Positions 40,901-51,426 of a DNA stretch of 64,000 nt are shown piece after piece. The notes under the pieces were generated by a model that was not told the origin of the DNA, ran no database searches, and worked only from the letters and a program-made list of their open reading frames with translations. The DNA comes from Phalacrocorax aristotelis (lineage: Eukaryota > Chordata > Aves > Suliformes > Phalacrocoracidae): NCBI RefSeq assembly GCF_949628215.1, contig NC_134277.1:122180963-122244962 (forward strand), written 5' to 3'. Each line of letters begins with the position of its first letter. Position 1 is the stretch's first letter. A program made the translations under genes and the position numbers.

Positions 40901-42731
40901 TGGAAAGAACCCATCATGGTATCTTCCACACCCACAACATAACCCGGAGTACCATTCCTTTGACTGGAATTGAATATCTAATCTTCAGCCCATAGATTAG
41001 GTGAAGCTGTCTTCCTAAGTGCCCTTCTGCCCCTTGGCCTGCGTTTGCTTCTCCTCAATTTGTCACCTTTCTCTCTGTGAGGAAATCACAATGTAGATAA
41101 TGTTTTGCCAAGAATCTGGCAGAGCTATCTTTCTTTTCTAATTTTTTTATCACATTGACTAATGCTTCTGTTCCAAAAGCTCAGTGTTTCCATGGGAAGG
41201 GTGAACAATTTAAGGATATATGCATATACACTTATATATTAAACTGTCAGAGCTTTAAAAGGTTACTCAAAAGGATTATTTTTTTTTTCTACCTAGCTGT
41301 GAAGATAGGCTACTGCTTTAAATATGTAGCCACTGGCTCCAGGCTAGCTGTCCTTCTAGTGCCCTTCGGACCTTGACCTGGGTTTGAACTGTCCCAGAGT
41401 TAAGTTTTCAGAAACAAAACCTGACCTAAACTTTGTGAAGACTGAACTACTCCCAGTTTCAGCTATCTCTTATAGATGTGCTCTGCCAATAAGCTTATAA
41501 TCTTTGAGATACAAGGAAACAAAGGCTTGAGATATGTTTGTCTGACAAATCATCACAACTGCACACGGCTGAATCTCAGCTTGAGGTTCTCTATAAACAT
41601 GCTACCTGAGATATTTTATAACAATCCACAGAGTGCATGAAACCTTGTGCTTGGGAAATACATTATTATTATGGCTGTGTGTTTGAGTAACTTCTCTCCA
41701 GATGCCTACTGAAATATTTTCTGAATTTTTTTTTTGGGGTGTATCTTCATTTATTTAGAAATGTAAATTCATCTCAACTAAGATAAAAAACTTAACATTA
41801 GTTTTGAATGAAATATAACTATGTTATGTTGAAAAATATGCATATCTGAAAAACAGTCATCTCATAAAGATATCCTTTGCTTTTGGTGAATGCAAAGCAG
41901 CCAGTGAAAACACCACCTGTTGTGCTCTATTTCAAACATTTTGTGTTTCATTCATGTTCACTTCAAAATGGGTATGTGGAAAGCTAGTAGAAGGACCTGA
42001 TAAAGTCTCTTCAGTTATTTGGATTGCAATGCCTGTGTCTCTACTGTATAGTATGTAATCTGCTTTAGGCACAATAGCTGTCTAGTATTGCTGGGATGTC
42101 TAGGAACTTCTTCCTGTTGATTACCTGAATATCAGCCCTTTCTTAACCTTTTCCTTGAAAGGGAAGGGAAGCAATAAGTTTACAAGTTAGGAACACTTCT
42201 TTAGCTGTTCGTACTGACCAGTGACTTCAAATTTGCATAAATCTGGAAGTAACTTAAGTTGAAGCAGTGGATTGTTTTGACACACAGCATAATCTTAAGT
42301 ACCAACCAAAACACTACATCCTCAACAAAAGACACGTTGATCCCAAGTCCTTGCTGTGCACCAGCTGCGGTTTCAGGCTGGAAGCCTACGAGGAGCTCTG
42401 CCTGAATGTGGCATGAGGCAGCAAGGCTAGGCACATGTAGAGCATCCCATATGCTGCAGATCTGTCTCCCTGGAGGTAGTGGTGGCTCTCAGGTGGCTGC
42501 AGGATGGAGGTCAATTACCTAGTTGCAGCAGCTGAGTCCCTGAATTTAGGTGGGACGAATCTGGGCCTCACTGGCTGCCTAGGAGCAAATGCTGATCTTC
42601 TGGGATATGAGAGCAAGACAAAAGGACAATCTCCTTGTGGTAACTGCTGGTAGTAATGATTTTAGACACTTCCTGTTTTTGTCTGTTTCTACGTCTCATG
42701 ATAGCCTATTTTCTTACTTGAATGCCTGCAG
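37974..42731 (+). other. CLC gene intron
   Basis: This is a 4.8-kb intron. It contains T- and A-rich tracts (for example 40,291-40,325 and 40,605-40,640) and a GAGGAG-type run near 39,684-39,696. No exon or recognisable mobile element was found. Confidence 0.8.
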
Positions 42732-42829
42732 GTATGTACGACGACTGTTACAATGTACTTACCGTATTTCTTTCCTTGCACTCCGGTCATGAGCGTGAGA
42801 AACTACCAGCTGAGAAACAGCTCAGGAAT
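42732..42829 (+). CDS. CLC-6/7-like exon: helix K and start of the luminal loop
   Basis: This 98-base exon is entered in phase 0 and left in phase 2, with an aatgcctgcag acceptor and a gtaagt donor at 42830. It reads VCTTTVTMYLPYFFPCTPVM, then SVRNYQLRNSSG. Together with LLETVLIL of the previous exon it forms a transmembrane helix. It ends in the loop that carries a conserved Cys cluster and glycosylation sites in CLC-6. RNSSG contains an N-S-S sequon. Confidence 0.88.
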
Positions 42830-43633
42830 GTAAGTGGGGAGAGTCACCAGGAGCATATCTGTGTAAATACAATTATTAACCATTTCTCCCAGTTAGTTGT
42901 TACAAGGATTTGGGATGGAAAAATTCAAAGGTGCATCAGAGCTGAATGTTTAAAATTCATGTAGAGACAAGAATTGCACTTAATCTTTTAATAACTAAAA
43001 TTTAATCACACTTAAACTTTTCTAGTGAGAGACATTTGCATCATGTCAAATTAATGAAAATAAAGGAGAAAGAAAGAAATAAAAGGCAGTTAAAAAATGA
43101 AAAGAACCTGAAATGTGGCTGTTACCTCACAAGCATTTTTTTCAGTTTAGAATCCTAATTTTGATTTAAAAGGTGTATAGGCCTTATGTATAGGTATATA
43201 AGCTTGTAGGAAATAGGCTGTGCTTTAGCTGGAAAGCTGGAACTGGAAACTGATGAAAAACCTTTGTTATTCTCAGTTTCAGTCAGCTGCTCTTGGCAGA
43301 GGGACATGATTTTATCAGTCATCTATATAAGAACACCAATAGGTGACACTTGAGAGGTGCATGTTACCGCAGCACAAACGGTAATCTGGGGACTTAAAAT
43401 GACAAATATTGTGTTAATAAACAGGCAGGGAATACGTGGCTGAATGGCTAGGGATTTTATGGGTGATACAGTTGAAGAGATCTGTGAATCTGATACAGGT
43501 TTTGCAGTCCAAGTATCTTTCTTGAGAAATACCTGTGAGGAATCCAAAGGAAGTAGAAAAAGAATTGCTCAGATTGAGGTTAAATGGCAGCTTGATTTCA
43601 CAGTCATTGCAAGTGATCACTACCAATTTATAG

Positions 43634-43659
43634 TTTTACAAATTCATAAATTTGTAAAA
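43634..43659. repeat. Perfect inverted repeat, 11-base arms
   Basis: The arms ttttacaaatt and aatttgtaaaa are separated by the 4-base loop cata. It is intronic and A/T-rich. It may be chance, or the remnant of a small transposon. Confidence 0.6.
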
Positions 43660-46075
43660 TTTATTAATTCCTCCTTCCAATTGGGCAGCATCCTATATAT
43701 TCCATAATACAAACGGTAAATACTGATTAACTTGCCATTGGTGACTGGACTCTGAAAAGCTTATTGAAGTATATAGAAAGCAGACCTACTTTCCCATTCT
43801 TGCCACCAATTCTAGACTGTCATTTGACTTACAATACCTGGTTCAGTATTGTTTGCTATAATATGTATTTACGTACTCTTCATAAAAGCAAACTTTGTCA
43901 CTTAGTACCAGGGCTTGGTGACTATGGCTATTTGGATTGCTGCAGGAAAAGCATTTTTCCTCACCCCAACATCCTTTTTTATTTTAAGGACTAAATGCTT
44001 GTAAAATGTTATTTTTCAAAATAAAAATAAAAATATTTTGCTCTAAAGGAAAAACATCTGAAACCATGATAATTTCATGGCTTTTTTTGTCTGTCTCTGA
44101 ATGAAAAATAGTCAGGCTGATCCAACCTAGAGGCTAAATGGTCTTTGTGCCAATTTTTCGTTTGGTGTGGCTAGAAGTTATAAAGAGTACATCCTCTTGA
44201 AAATTGATAGATCTGGAGGGAATTAAGCACCAAATTGCCATTGACTTTGCAAGGCTGTGCACATGCTGCAGGTAGTGATGATGTCTCTAGTGAGCTTGTA
44301 ATAAGATGCAAGACTAAATGTGGAGAAGAATATTGTTCACTGTTTTCCCATTCTTAGAAATTTAAAAAGGGAATTATGATGGCAGTCTTGAGATTTTAAT
44401 TAGGATCATTTAGATTTGGCTCATCTCAGTGTAATCTGAGATTCTTAGTCAGTTATCCAGAGGCAGGTAAATATCACTAACCTTTGAAGATCCATCAGGT
44501 TAGTAACAGGCACCCTTGCCTCTTTAAGATCTCAACAAAATATAACCAAAAAATTGTAAGATGCATAGTTTTGTCTTTTGTACTGATCCAACTTGGTGAA
44601 GTGTATGTTTTTTCTTTTAAATCATGACAGTACAAGAGCTGCAGCTCCAGATGGGGCTGTATGTGGCTATGCCAGTATGACAGCGCTTCCTTCTAACATA
44701 GCTTATACTCACAAATTTATACTTGAACAGTGCATTCAGTAGTGTTTTGTAGTACTTCCAGCAGGTCTGGATATTTCTAGAAGGAGGAGTAGGAGGTCAT
44801 GGGGAGGCAGGAGAAGGAGGTAAAGAAGCGATGGGTTTCCTCCTTTAGCAGGTCTCGGAACAGCACATGTATTCCTGCAGCACGTAGTGTGGCAGTGCAG
44901 TCCTCCATTGGCACCAGGGAGAAATCTGTCTCTACTAAATATACTGATTTCAAACAAAGAATTAGTGGTACAAAACCCTGTGTGTAAAGAAGCCCTACAT
45001 CTCCATTCTCTGTGCTTGGTTCTGCTTGCTCAACCATGTATTTTAACTGTAAAAAACTTTCTTCTGTTGTTTCTGTAATTTTGGCATTGCTGCAAGCTTC
45101 AAATTGCCTTTCAGATGTGCTGTTGTTTGTGTGTGGACTCTTCTTCTGGTAATAAAGACATTTGTATAGAACTTGAGGCTTTGCTATAAGTGGGTTTATA
45201 CGATTATAAGATTTCTAAAGCAAGATGGAGTAAATAAATTATTTTTTTATTGATCAGTATGAATTTGGAATATATTCTGGTTTGAGTGGTTGGATTAGTG
45301 TAAAAAGTAAATACAAGATTGGCAAGTGTCTTGTGTTCCTTTGGTTGCCAATCTGGGGTCTGGAATAAATTTTCTTGCACTAGATGTTGGCTGCATTTTA
45401 AGTTTTCCTTGTAGTTCGGAGCGGGAATACCACAGATCTCCTGCTCTTTGTTCCAGAAACAGAGTTCATATTGTTACTCTTTAGGTTCTGGTGATTTCCA
45501 AAACATGCTGGGTGCTTTCCAAACTGGAAGAAGGAAGTCATACCTGCTTGGAGAGAGCAATTGCTCCAGATGACTGAGATTGAGCAAGTGTCCAGGAATA
45601 GTAATGTTGTACAGAAAGGGTGGTCACGGTCAGCATGATAACCAGCAGTCTAAGTTGCAAGATGTTGAAATAACTGGTGCCAGTATTTACCGAAAGAGAG
45701 CTTTAGGAACATGTTGGACAAACAACTTTTAGGTGTGGTTTGGGTATAGCCTGTGCTGCTGTGGAAGAGGAAAGCTCTAAGTCTTTCCAACTCTCCATGG
45801 CGTCCTCCTGTGCAAAGCTTTCTAACTGCAAATGCATCTGTCAGCTTGGGGTGCTGTGCTTACCCACTGAAGTGCTTGTCAGGGATGATACATTTTTGGT
45901 CTGCTAATCCTGTTTTATAGAGTTACAATGGTATCTGTGGGCATGGAGATCAAGGCCAGGCTAGGCATTTTAATCAGAATTTTCCTGTTTTCTGGGTTTA
46001 GGCAGTGTAATATGATTCCTGGTTTTAGAAATTTTGGGTTTCAGCAGCAGGAGTTTTATGCAGAGGAATATGAAC

Positions 46076-46149
46076 ATTAATAAACCAGATTTATTAGTTT
46101 AGTAGAATAATTAATAAACTGATCTAGTAAACTAGATTTATTAGTTAAT
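46076..46149. repeat. Imperfect A/T-rich duplication
   Basis: Two related units, aaaccagatttattagttt at about 46083-46100 and aaactagatttattagtta at about 46128-46146, lie in direct order about 45 bases apart with a related sequence between them. It looks like a local slippage product. Confidence 0.55.
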
Positions 46150-46289
46150 AAAACAACCTAATTGGGACATGTAAGGGAAAGTAGGCTTTTTGTGTAAATT
46201 TTATATCTAATAGACACATTCTGTACAGGCACTAAGGTAAGTTATATTCATCCATTTAATAATTTTTTTGTTTGTTTTTAATATTTAAG

Positions 46290-46390
46290 CATAAATCAGT
46301 TCAAGAGGGAAATTTCAAAATATACCTGTTCATCAAACACATGGACTGGCCCGGATGGAGTCAGATATTCTAATCAAACTTTCAATCAAG
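46290..46390 (+). CDS. CLC-6/7-like exon: luminal loop
   Basis: This 101-base exon is entered in phase 2 and left in phase 1, with an acceptor ending atatttaag at 46289 and a gtaagg donor at 46391. It reads INQFKREISKYTCSSNTWTG, then PDGVRYSNQTFNQ. It corresponds to the CLC-6 and CLC-7 loop with a conserved Cys followed by a Tyr-Asn-containing stretch (for example FFCPNDTYNDMATLFFN). The loop is less conserved, so this call rests mainly on frame, splice sites and position. SNQTF contains an N-Q-T sequon. Confidence 0.85.
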
Positions 46391-46889
46391 GTAAGGGGAG
46401 CTAAGTGGTTGATACCTGGGAACAAATTGAATTTATGTAACTTGAGGTGATATCTAAGTGTGTTTACTCATAACATAGGTTTTCTTCAAAGTAATGTAGT
46501 GCTCCCTTTGGAGGAATATATCAGAACTAAATTCCATATTTGAGCCAAATATGCTGGGAAGTTCCTGAGTTATTACCTCTGAAAGGAATGGGGAAAGAGC
46601 CTTGCTGAAGTAGTATGGTTGCCTTTCTTTGGCTTCAATGGCTGCAATTTCTCCTTGTTCAGATCAAGATTAACATCACACAAACCAGACTGGAAAGAAC
46701 AGGAGTTCCTTGTTTTTCTGAAAGTACCCCAGGTGCCGAAGCTGTCATGTAAACTCCAATCAACTGATCTATGTATTTTGCTGATTTTTTAAACAGGTTT
46801 AGGCGAATGACAACTACTACAAACTGTATTTTTGTGAAGGATCCTTTTAATGTTTTGTATCTCTCCACATCTCTTCCTCTGTGTTACAG
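46391..46889 (+). other. CLC gene intron
   Basis: This is a short 0.5-kb intron between two in-frame exons (gtaagg donor, gtgttacag acceptor). Nothing else is seen in it. Confidence 0.88.
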
Positions 46890-47061
46890 CTGCTGCGCTT
46901 CTAGTTGAAAATGGGAAGCAAGGGATCACATATCTTTTTAAACGTGGGACTCATGAAGAGTTTGGATACACATCCCTCTGCACTGCTTTGGCATTTTATT
47001 TCATCCTCAGCTGTTGGACAGCAGGTTCTGCTGTTGCCAGTGGCCTGGTTATTCCTATGCT
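46890..47061 (+). CDS. CLC-6/7-like exon: helices L-N
   Basis: This 172-base exon is entered in phase 1 and left in phase 2, with a gtgttacag acceptor and a gtaagc donor at 47062. It reads AALLVENGKQGITYLFKRGT, then a hydrophobic stretch TALAFYFILSCWTAG and SAVASGLVIPML. LSCWTAGSAVASGLVIPML is the CLC helix M-N block; CLC-6 has [20 protein letters not shown]. The GxFxP motif appears as GLVIP, a conservative change of the Phe that lines the anion site in other CLCs. Confidence 0.94.
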
Positions 47062-48625
47062 GTAAGCTTCACCCGTCTTGGTTTGAGCTTCCTGTACAAA
47101 AGACCTGTGCTGAGTAGCAACAATCTGAATTGTAAGCTGAAAGCTTGGCAATAGCAAAGCTATAATTGCTTGGAGGAGGTTATATAGGTGGAACAGGATG
47201 GTTTGCTTGGAAAGATGCTAAAATTGTGGAAAAGAATGAAGAAGAATCATCTGAGAATAGCTGTGGAAGGATCATAGCCAAAACTGTGTACTTTCCAAGT
47301 ATAGATCATTTGAATCCTTTGGGGACCCAGAGTGTGTCTCGGCTGCTGGCTCCATCTTTGTAACTGTAGAAATATGGGTTCAGATCCAGACTTTTCATCT
47401 GTTTCTTATGCACATAACAGCCTGAATCTTAATCTTGGACATCAACACCCTAGACTTCGGAGGAAACTGCAGTTAGGTCTTTTGTTGTACTTTTTAGAAA
47501 GCTGTGGTAGACTAGAGCAAAGTTCTTACAGTAATGTTGAGAGGTTTAATGCTCAGCAAGTAAGGAGCCATTGCTGGAGAGTGGGTATCCAGCATAATGC
47601 AATTGAAATACCAGAAAAAAAAATATCTAAAAATAGTTGTGCGTACAAGCTTCTGCCTTTTCCCTACCCCTATGTATTCACCTCCTACCCTCCCCAAACT
47701 GTTGCCTAAATCAAATTTTAATAGGCACTGTTTGCTGAAACTTGGCATACCTGGCTGAATAGATATAGATAGTCAAGTCAAGTCTGTCAGCCAGCACCCG
47801 TGTTTCTGACCCAATAACCTAATTTTTTATAACCATTCTAGAACCACTAGAACTGGAACCATCAATAAAATGAATCAATTGCATGAAAAAATGATGCAAG
47901 AAGATGATCCCCAAATGAGATAATATATATCATACATATGGCTATTGTATAAATAATAATTTGCTGTTTCTGGAAGGTGAATGTCTGTACAAATATAGTT
48001 CATTAGCTGATGCTGGAATCTGTATATTTAATTCCTTGCATGTGGAATGAAAGGCTATGTATCATGCCAGCAATTACATGCCCAACTGTGCTAAATTTTG
48101 GTCTTGCTCCTCAGTGTAGATATGGTTCGTTTGAGGACTGCTGGGTTCTCTTCCAGTTTCATTCCTGGTTAGCTTTGGGCAGGTCATTAATGCCTATTAC
48201 TCCATTTTGCTCATTTGTTACATGGCTGTAGTACTTTACTTTTCTGGTTTATGGGGCACAGGTAGACTTAATTTTAAGGCTGGAGCTCTAGAAATGTGGG
48301 CTTTTAATCTGAAATATCCCAGTGTTTGTATCTATACTTTTGACTGTATTCCTGTAAGGTTCATTCTCATTTGGCTTTGAAGGACATTAAGACAAACATG
48401 CTGATAGTCCTTTTTCTTCAAATATGGTAAATCTGGCAGTTTCATGCTAGTGATTGGCACTAAGTAAATGCTTATTCTAAGGAAGGATGCTAGCTAGAGC
48501 TTTTCTTGGGAAAGGAGTAGCTACAGAAGTTGGCAAAATTAATCTGGGATCAGCAGAATATTAGAAGCTTTTCTAGAAAACGCTATCATTGGCAAGAGGA
48601 TTGCTCTTTTTCTTCTTGCATACAG
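47062..48625 (+). other. CLC gene intron
   Basis: This 1.6-kb intron has a gtaagc donor and a cttgcatacag acceptor. No repeat family or gene was recognised. Open frames such as 47332-47709 have no splice or family support. Confidence 0.85.
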
Positions 48626-48797
48626 GTACACAGGAGCTTTGTATGGCAGGATAATTGGTTTGATCCTTGTTTCCATTTTTGGTGTTCCAACTAATGAATA
48701 CGGAGCATGGATTGATCCAGGTCTCTTTGCTGCCATTGGAGCTGCCTCCTTTTTCAGTGGTGTGTCAAGACTAACCATCTCCCTCACTGTGATAATG
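48626..48797 (+). CDS. CLC-6/7-like exon: helices O-P (last exon found)
   Basis: This 172-base exon is entered in phase 2 and left in phase 0, with a cttgcatacag acceptor and a gtaagt donor at 48798. It reads YTGALYGRIIGLILVSIFGV, then PTNEYGAWIDPGLFAAIGAA, then SFFSGVSRLTISLTVIM. The end matches the CLC signature GAAAFLGGVVRMTISLTVI. In this family the next exon should begin with Glu (the VIMxE position) and lead into helix Q-R with its chloride-binding Tyr and then two CBS domains. I did not find that exon downstream, so the protein is incomplete here. Confidence 0.95.
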
Positions 48798-49902
48798 GTA
48801 AGTATGTTAAGTTTTTAGGTATTTGTGTGGCCAAGATTGAGCTGAGCTTTTGCTGCTGCAGCTAAATGAACCACAGGTGTTGTCCCATGCACATTGAACC
48901 ACAGAGAAATAAATTATTGGCCTGGCTTTTTCTGGCTTGCCTGAAGAGATTTGTGACGTGTAAGTTTGGAAATAACATTCTGACTGAGAAATATGACTAT
49001 CTGTTTTCCTATTTTTTATTTTTTGGGGGGTTACAGAAACAATAATGGCATCAGTGGTTTACAAACAAGAGAACAGAATATACTATCTATTGTTTCTTCT
49101 GAATTACAAAAAATTAGTAGATCACACTGCTTGGCTTGTGAATTGACTTCTGTGGGGGCTGAGGTTCTTGTGCAATGCACCTTTTTATGTTGGGGCTGAA
49201 TATGGCCTTCTGGATGGAGTAAGTGAAGGATTTGCAGTAGTATAGGCAAGTGATGCAATGGGAAACCTCCCAGGTCTCTCTGATAAATTTATGCCTTTTA
49301 GATTTCAAAATTTTGAGATTCGCTTGGAACACATTTCATATTTCTGTTTCCTGCCCCTCCTGTTATAATAGAACATTTTGAGTCTGTGCTACAATACTTT
49401 CCAGGCAAGCCTCTTGAAAGCTAGAGGTTTTGCAAACAATACTCTTCTAATTAGAGAGGATGTTCTTTGCTCTCCCCAGTTGCAACATCTGGGGACAGTG
49501 AGTTGTAAGGCGCAGCTGAAATTCAGCTTAGTCAACAGAGAAGTGATGTTGGGGTCACAAGGGGGAAGCTTTCACCCTTCCATGACAAGGACATTCAAGT
49601 CCTATGAGTGTTACTGTGTGTGGAAATTTCACCAATGACTAAACCTAGTCTTGGCTGCCCAGCTGGCTTTGCCCAAAAGTATCTCATTAAAATCTTTGCA
49701 GATGTCAGAATTCACCCGGAGTGACCAAACCAGGATTTTCTCTTCTAGTACACTGTTGCACAGTGTTTGATAAAGTAGCTGTTTGTTGGCACTCACTCTG
49801 AACTGGGTTCATTTTAGTGATAGGTTGTGTAGATTGTGTAGGAAGCCTTTTTTTTTTTTTAATGTTTTATCTTGAAACGTGTTGTATGTGCATAAAAACT
49901 TC
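48798..49902 (+). other. Non-coding DNA after the last CLC exon found
   Basis: No CLC-like continuation is seen. The stretch has no named repeat and only short unsupported open frames. It is probably the next intron of the CLC gene. Confidence 0.6.
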
Positions 49903-50377
49903 TCTAAGGGCATTGAGGTGCTGGAGCGTGTCCAGGGAAGGGCAACAAAGCTGGTGAAGGGTCTAGAGAAAAAGTCTTATGAGGAGCGGCTGAGGGAGCT
50001 GGGGTTGTTCAGTCTGGGGAAGAGTAGGCTGAGGGGAGACCTTATTGCTCTCTACAACTACCTGAATGGGGGTTGTAGCGAGGCAGGGGTCGGTCTTTTC
50101 TCCCAAGCAATAGGATGAGAGGAAATGGCCTCAAGCTGCACCAGGGGAAGTTTAAATTGGATATTAGGAAAACCTTCTTCACCAAAAGGGTTGTCAGGCA
50201 TTGGAACAGGCTGCCCAGGGATGTGGTGGAGTCTCCATCCCTGGAGGTATTTAAAAGAAGGGTAGATGTGGTGCTTGAGGATATGGTTTAGTGGTGGACT
50301 TGGCAGTGATAGGTTAGAGGTTGGACTTGATGATCTTAAGGGTCTTTTCCAGCCTTAATGATTCTATGATTCTATGA
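49903..50377 (+). repeat. CR1 LINE 3' end (plus strand) with ATTCTATG repeat
   Basis: The sequence from ttgaggtgctggagcgtgtc onward follows the avian CR1 3' end. It includes the gaggagcggctgagggagct, ctctctacaactacctgaa, aggctgcccagggatgtgg and ttggacttgatgatctt blocks. It ends in attctatgattctatga (50361-50377). It is 5'-truncated and about 475 bases long. It preserves an open frame over part of its length, but as a truncated copy it is not functional. Confidence 0.93.
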
Positions 50378-51401
50378 ATAATTAGATTGATTACGGAATC
50401 ACTCCTCCTTCAGTGTCCTCTTAGTTCTTTAGCACTTATTTATCCATTAAGTACAAATGCACTCTGGCATTTTTGCTTCTATTATTGCTGTTATGCATCT
50501 TTTGGAAGTTACTGTATGATTTGTTGGCCAGCTACTAAGTCTGTAAAACTTGAAGGGGGGAAAGTTGGTGCCTGGACACTAGGTGTAGGTTTTTTGAGAG
50601 ACCCTATTACCACTAAATGTAATGTCTTTTCCAAAGTAGGCCTGAATTTTCTTGCAATGGCTCAATACATTTTAAGTATCATTTGTAAATCATTCTTTTA
50701 TGGTCTTGCTGTAGATATAAGTCCTTAGTGGCAAAAGCAGTTGATTGACATCTTCCTTAGCTTGGTGCTCATGAGGCTGTGCTTCATCGCAGGGAAGTGA
50801 GAGGTGATTATGTGCCAGAACACTTGCTGGTCTTGGATGACAGAACTGCATTTCATTCAGCTCCAGTAGAGAGGAAAAGCCTGCATTTTATTTGCTTCAT
50901 TTTCTCCCTGCCTTCCCCATTACCTGCACTTGTTCTTTTTTTTTCCAACCACCTCCGTGAGCACGCGTGTACAGCATATGCAAAACAATAGCTGGAATCT
51001 GTTAAGAGCACTGTAGGACACTCAATTGAAAAGGCACTAGAAAAATGAGGATTGCATTGCAATGTGTTCTGAATTCCCCTAGGTGTCATGTTATAACCCT
51101 TCTGTGCCTCTCTCTGCGAGGCTATTTATGAAATTATGTTTCAATTCATGTTTGTCCAAGATAAATAGCTGCATTGCTTGAGGAAATATTAATTTTTGAG
51201 GAGAAAAAAGGTCCTGGACATGACAATGCAAAAACATAATTAAAAGGTTGTGCCCTCAAACCATAAAATGCACATATTTTTCCTATATTGTCTGATGGTT
51301 TCAAAAAGAATTGAGAATGTTTGCTTTGGCTTTTCACAGAGTCTTCCATGTGGAAATAGTTATGAATGTGGGATTTGTAGTGAACAGGTTTGTATGCTGC
51401 T

Positions 51402-51426
51402 TTTTTTTTTTTTTTTTTTTTTTTTC
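51402..51426. repeat. Poly(T) tract
   Basis: An uninterrupted run of about 25 T residues is followed by a T-rich stretch. It may be the reverse-strand tail of an old retrocopy or simple expansion; no retrocopy body was recognised next to it. Confidence 0.8.

Larger units (their letters stand above)
42830..46289 (+). other. CLC gene intron
   Basis: This is a 3.5-kb intron. It holds a hairpin-forming inverted repeat at 43634-43659 and an imperfect A/T-rich duplication at 46076-46149. No coding sequence was recognised. Confidence 0.85.

Noticed and set aside
49903..50118. Open frame reading a [24 protein letters not shown] sequence
   Set aside because: This is the translated 3' part of a CR1 LINE, not a host gene.
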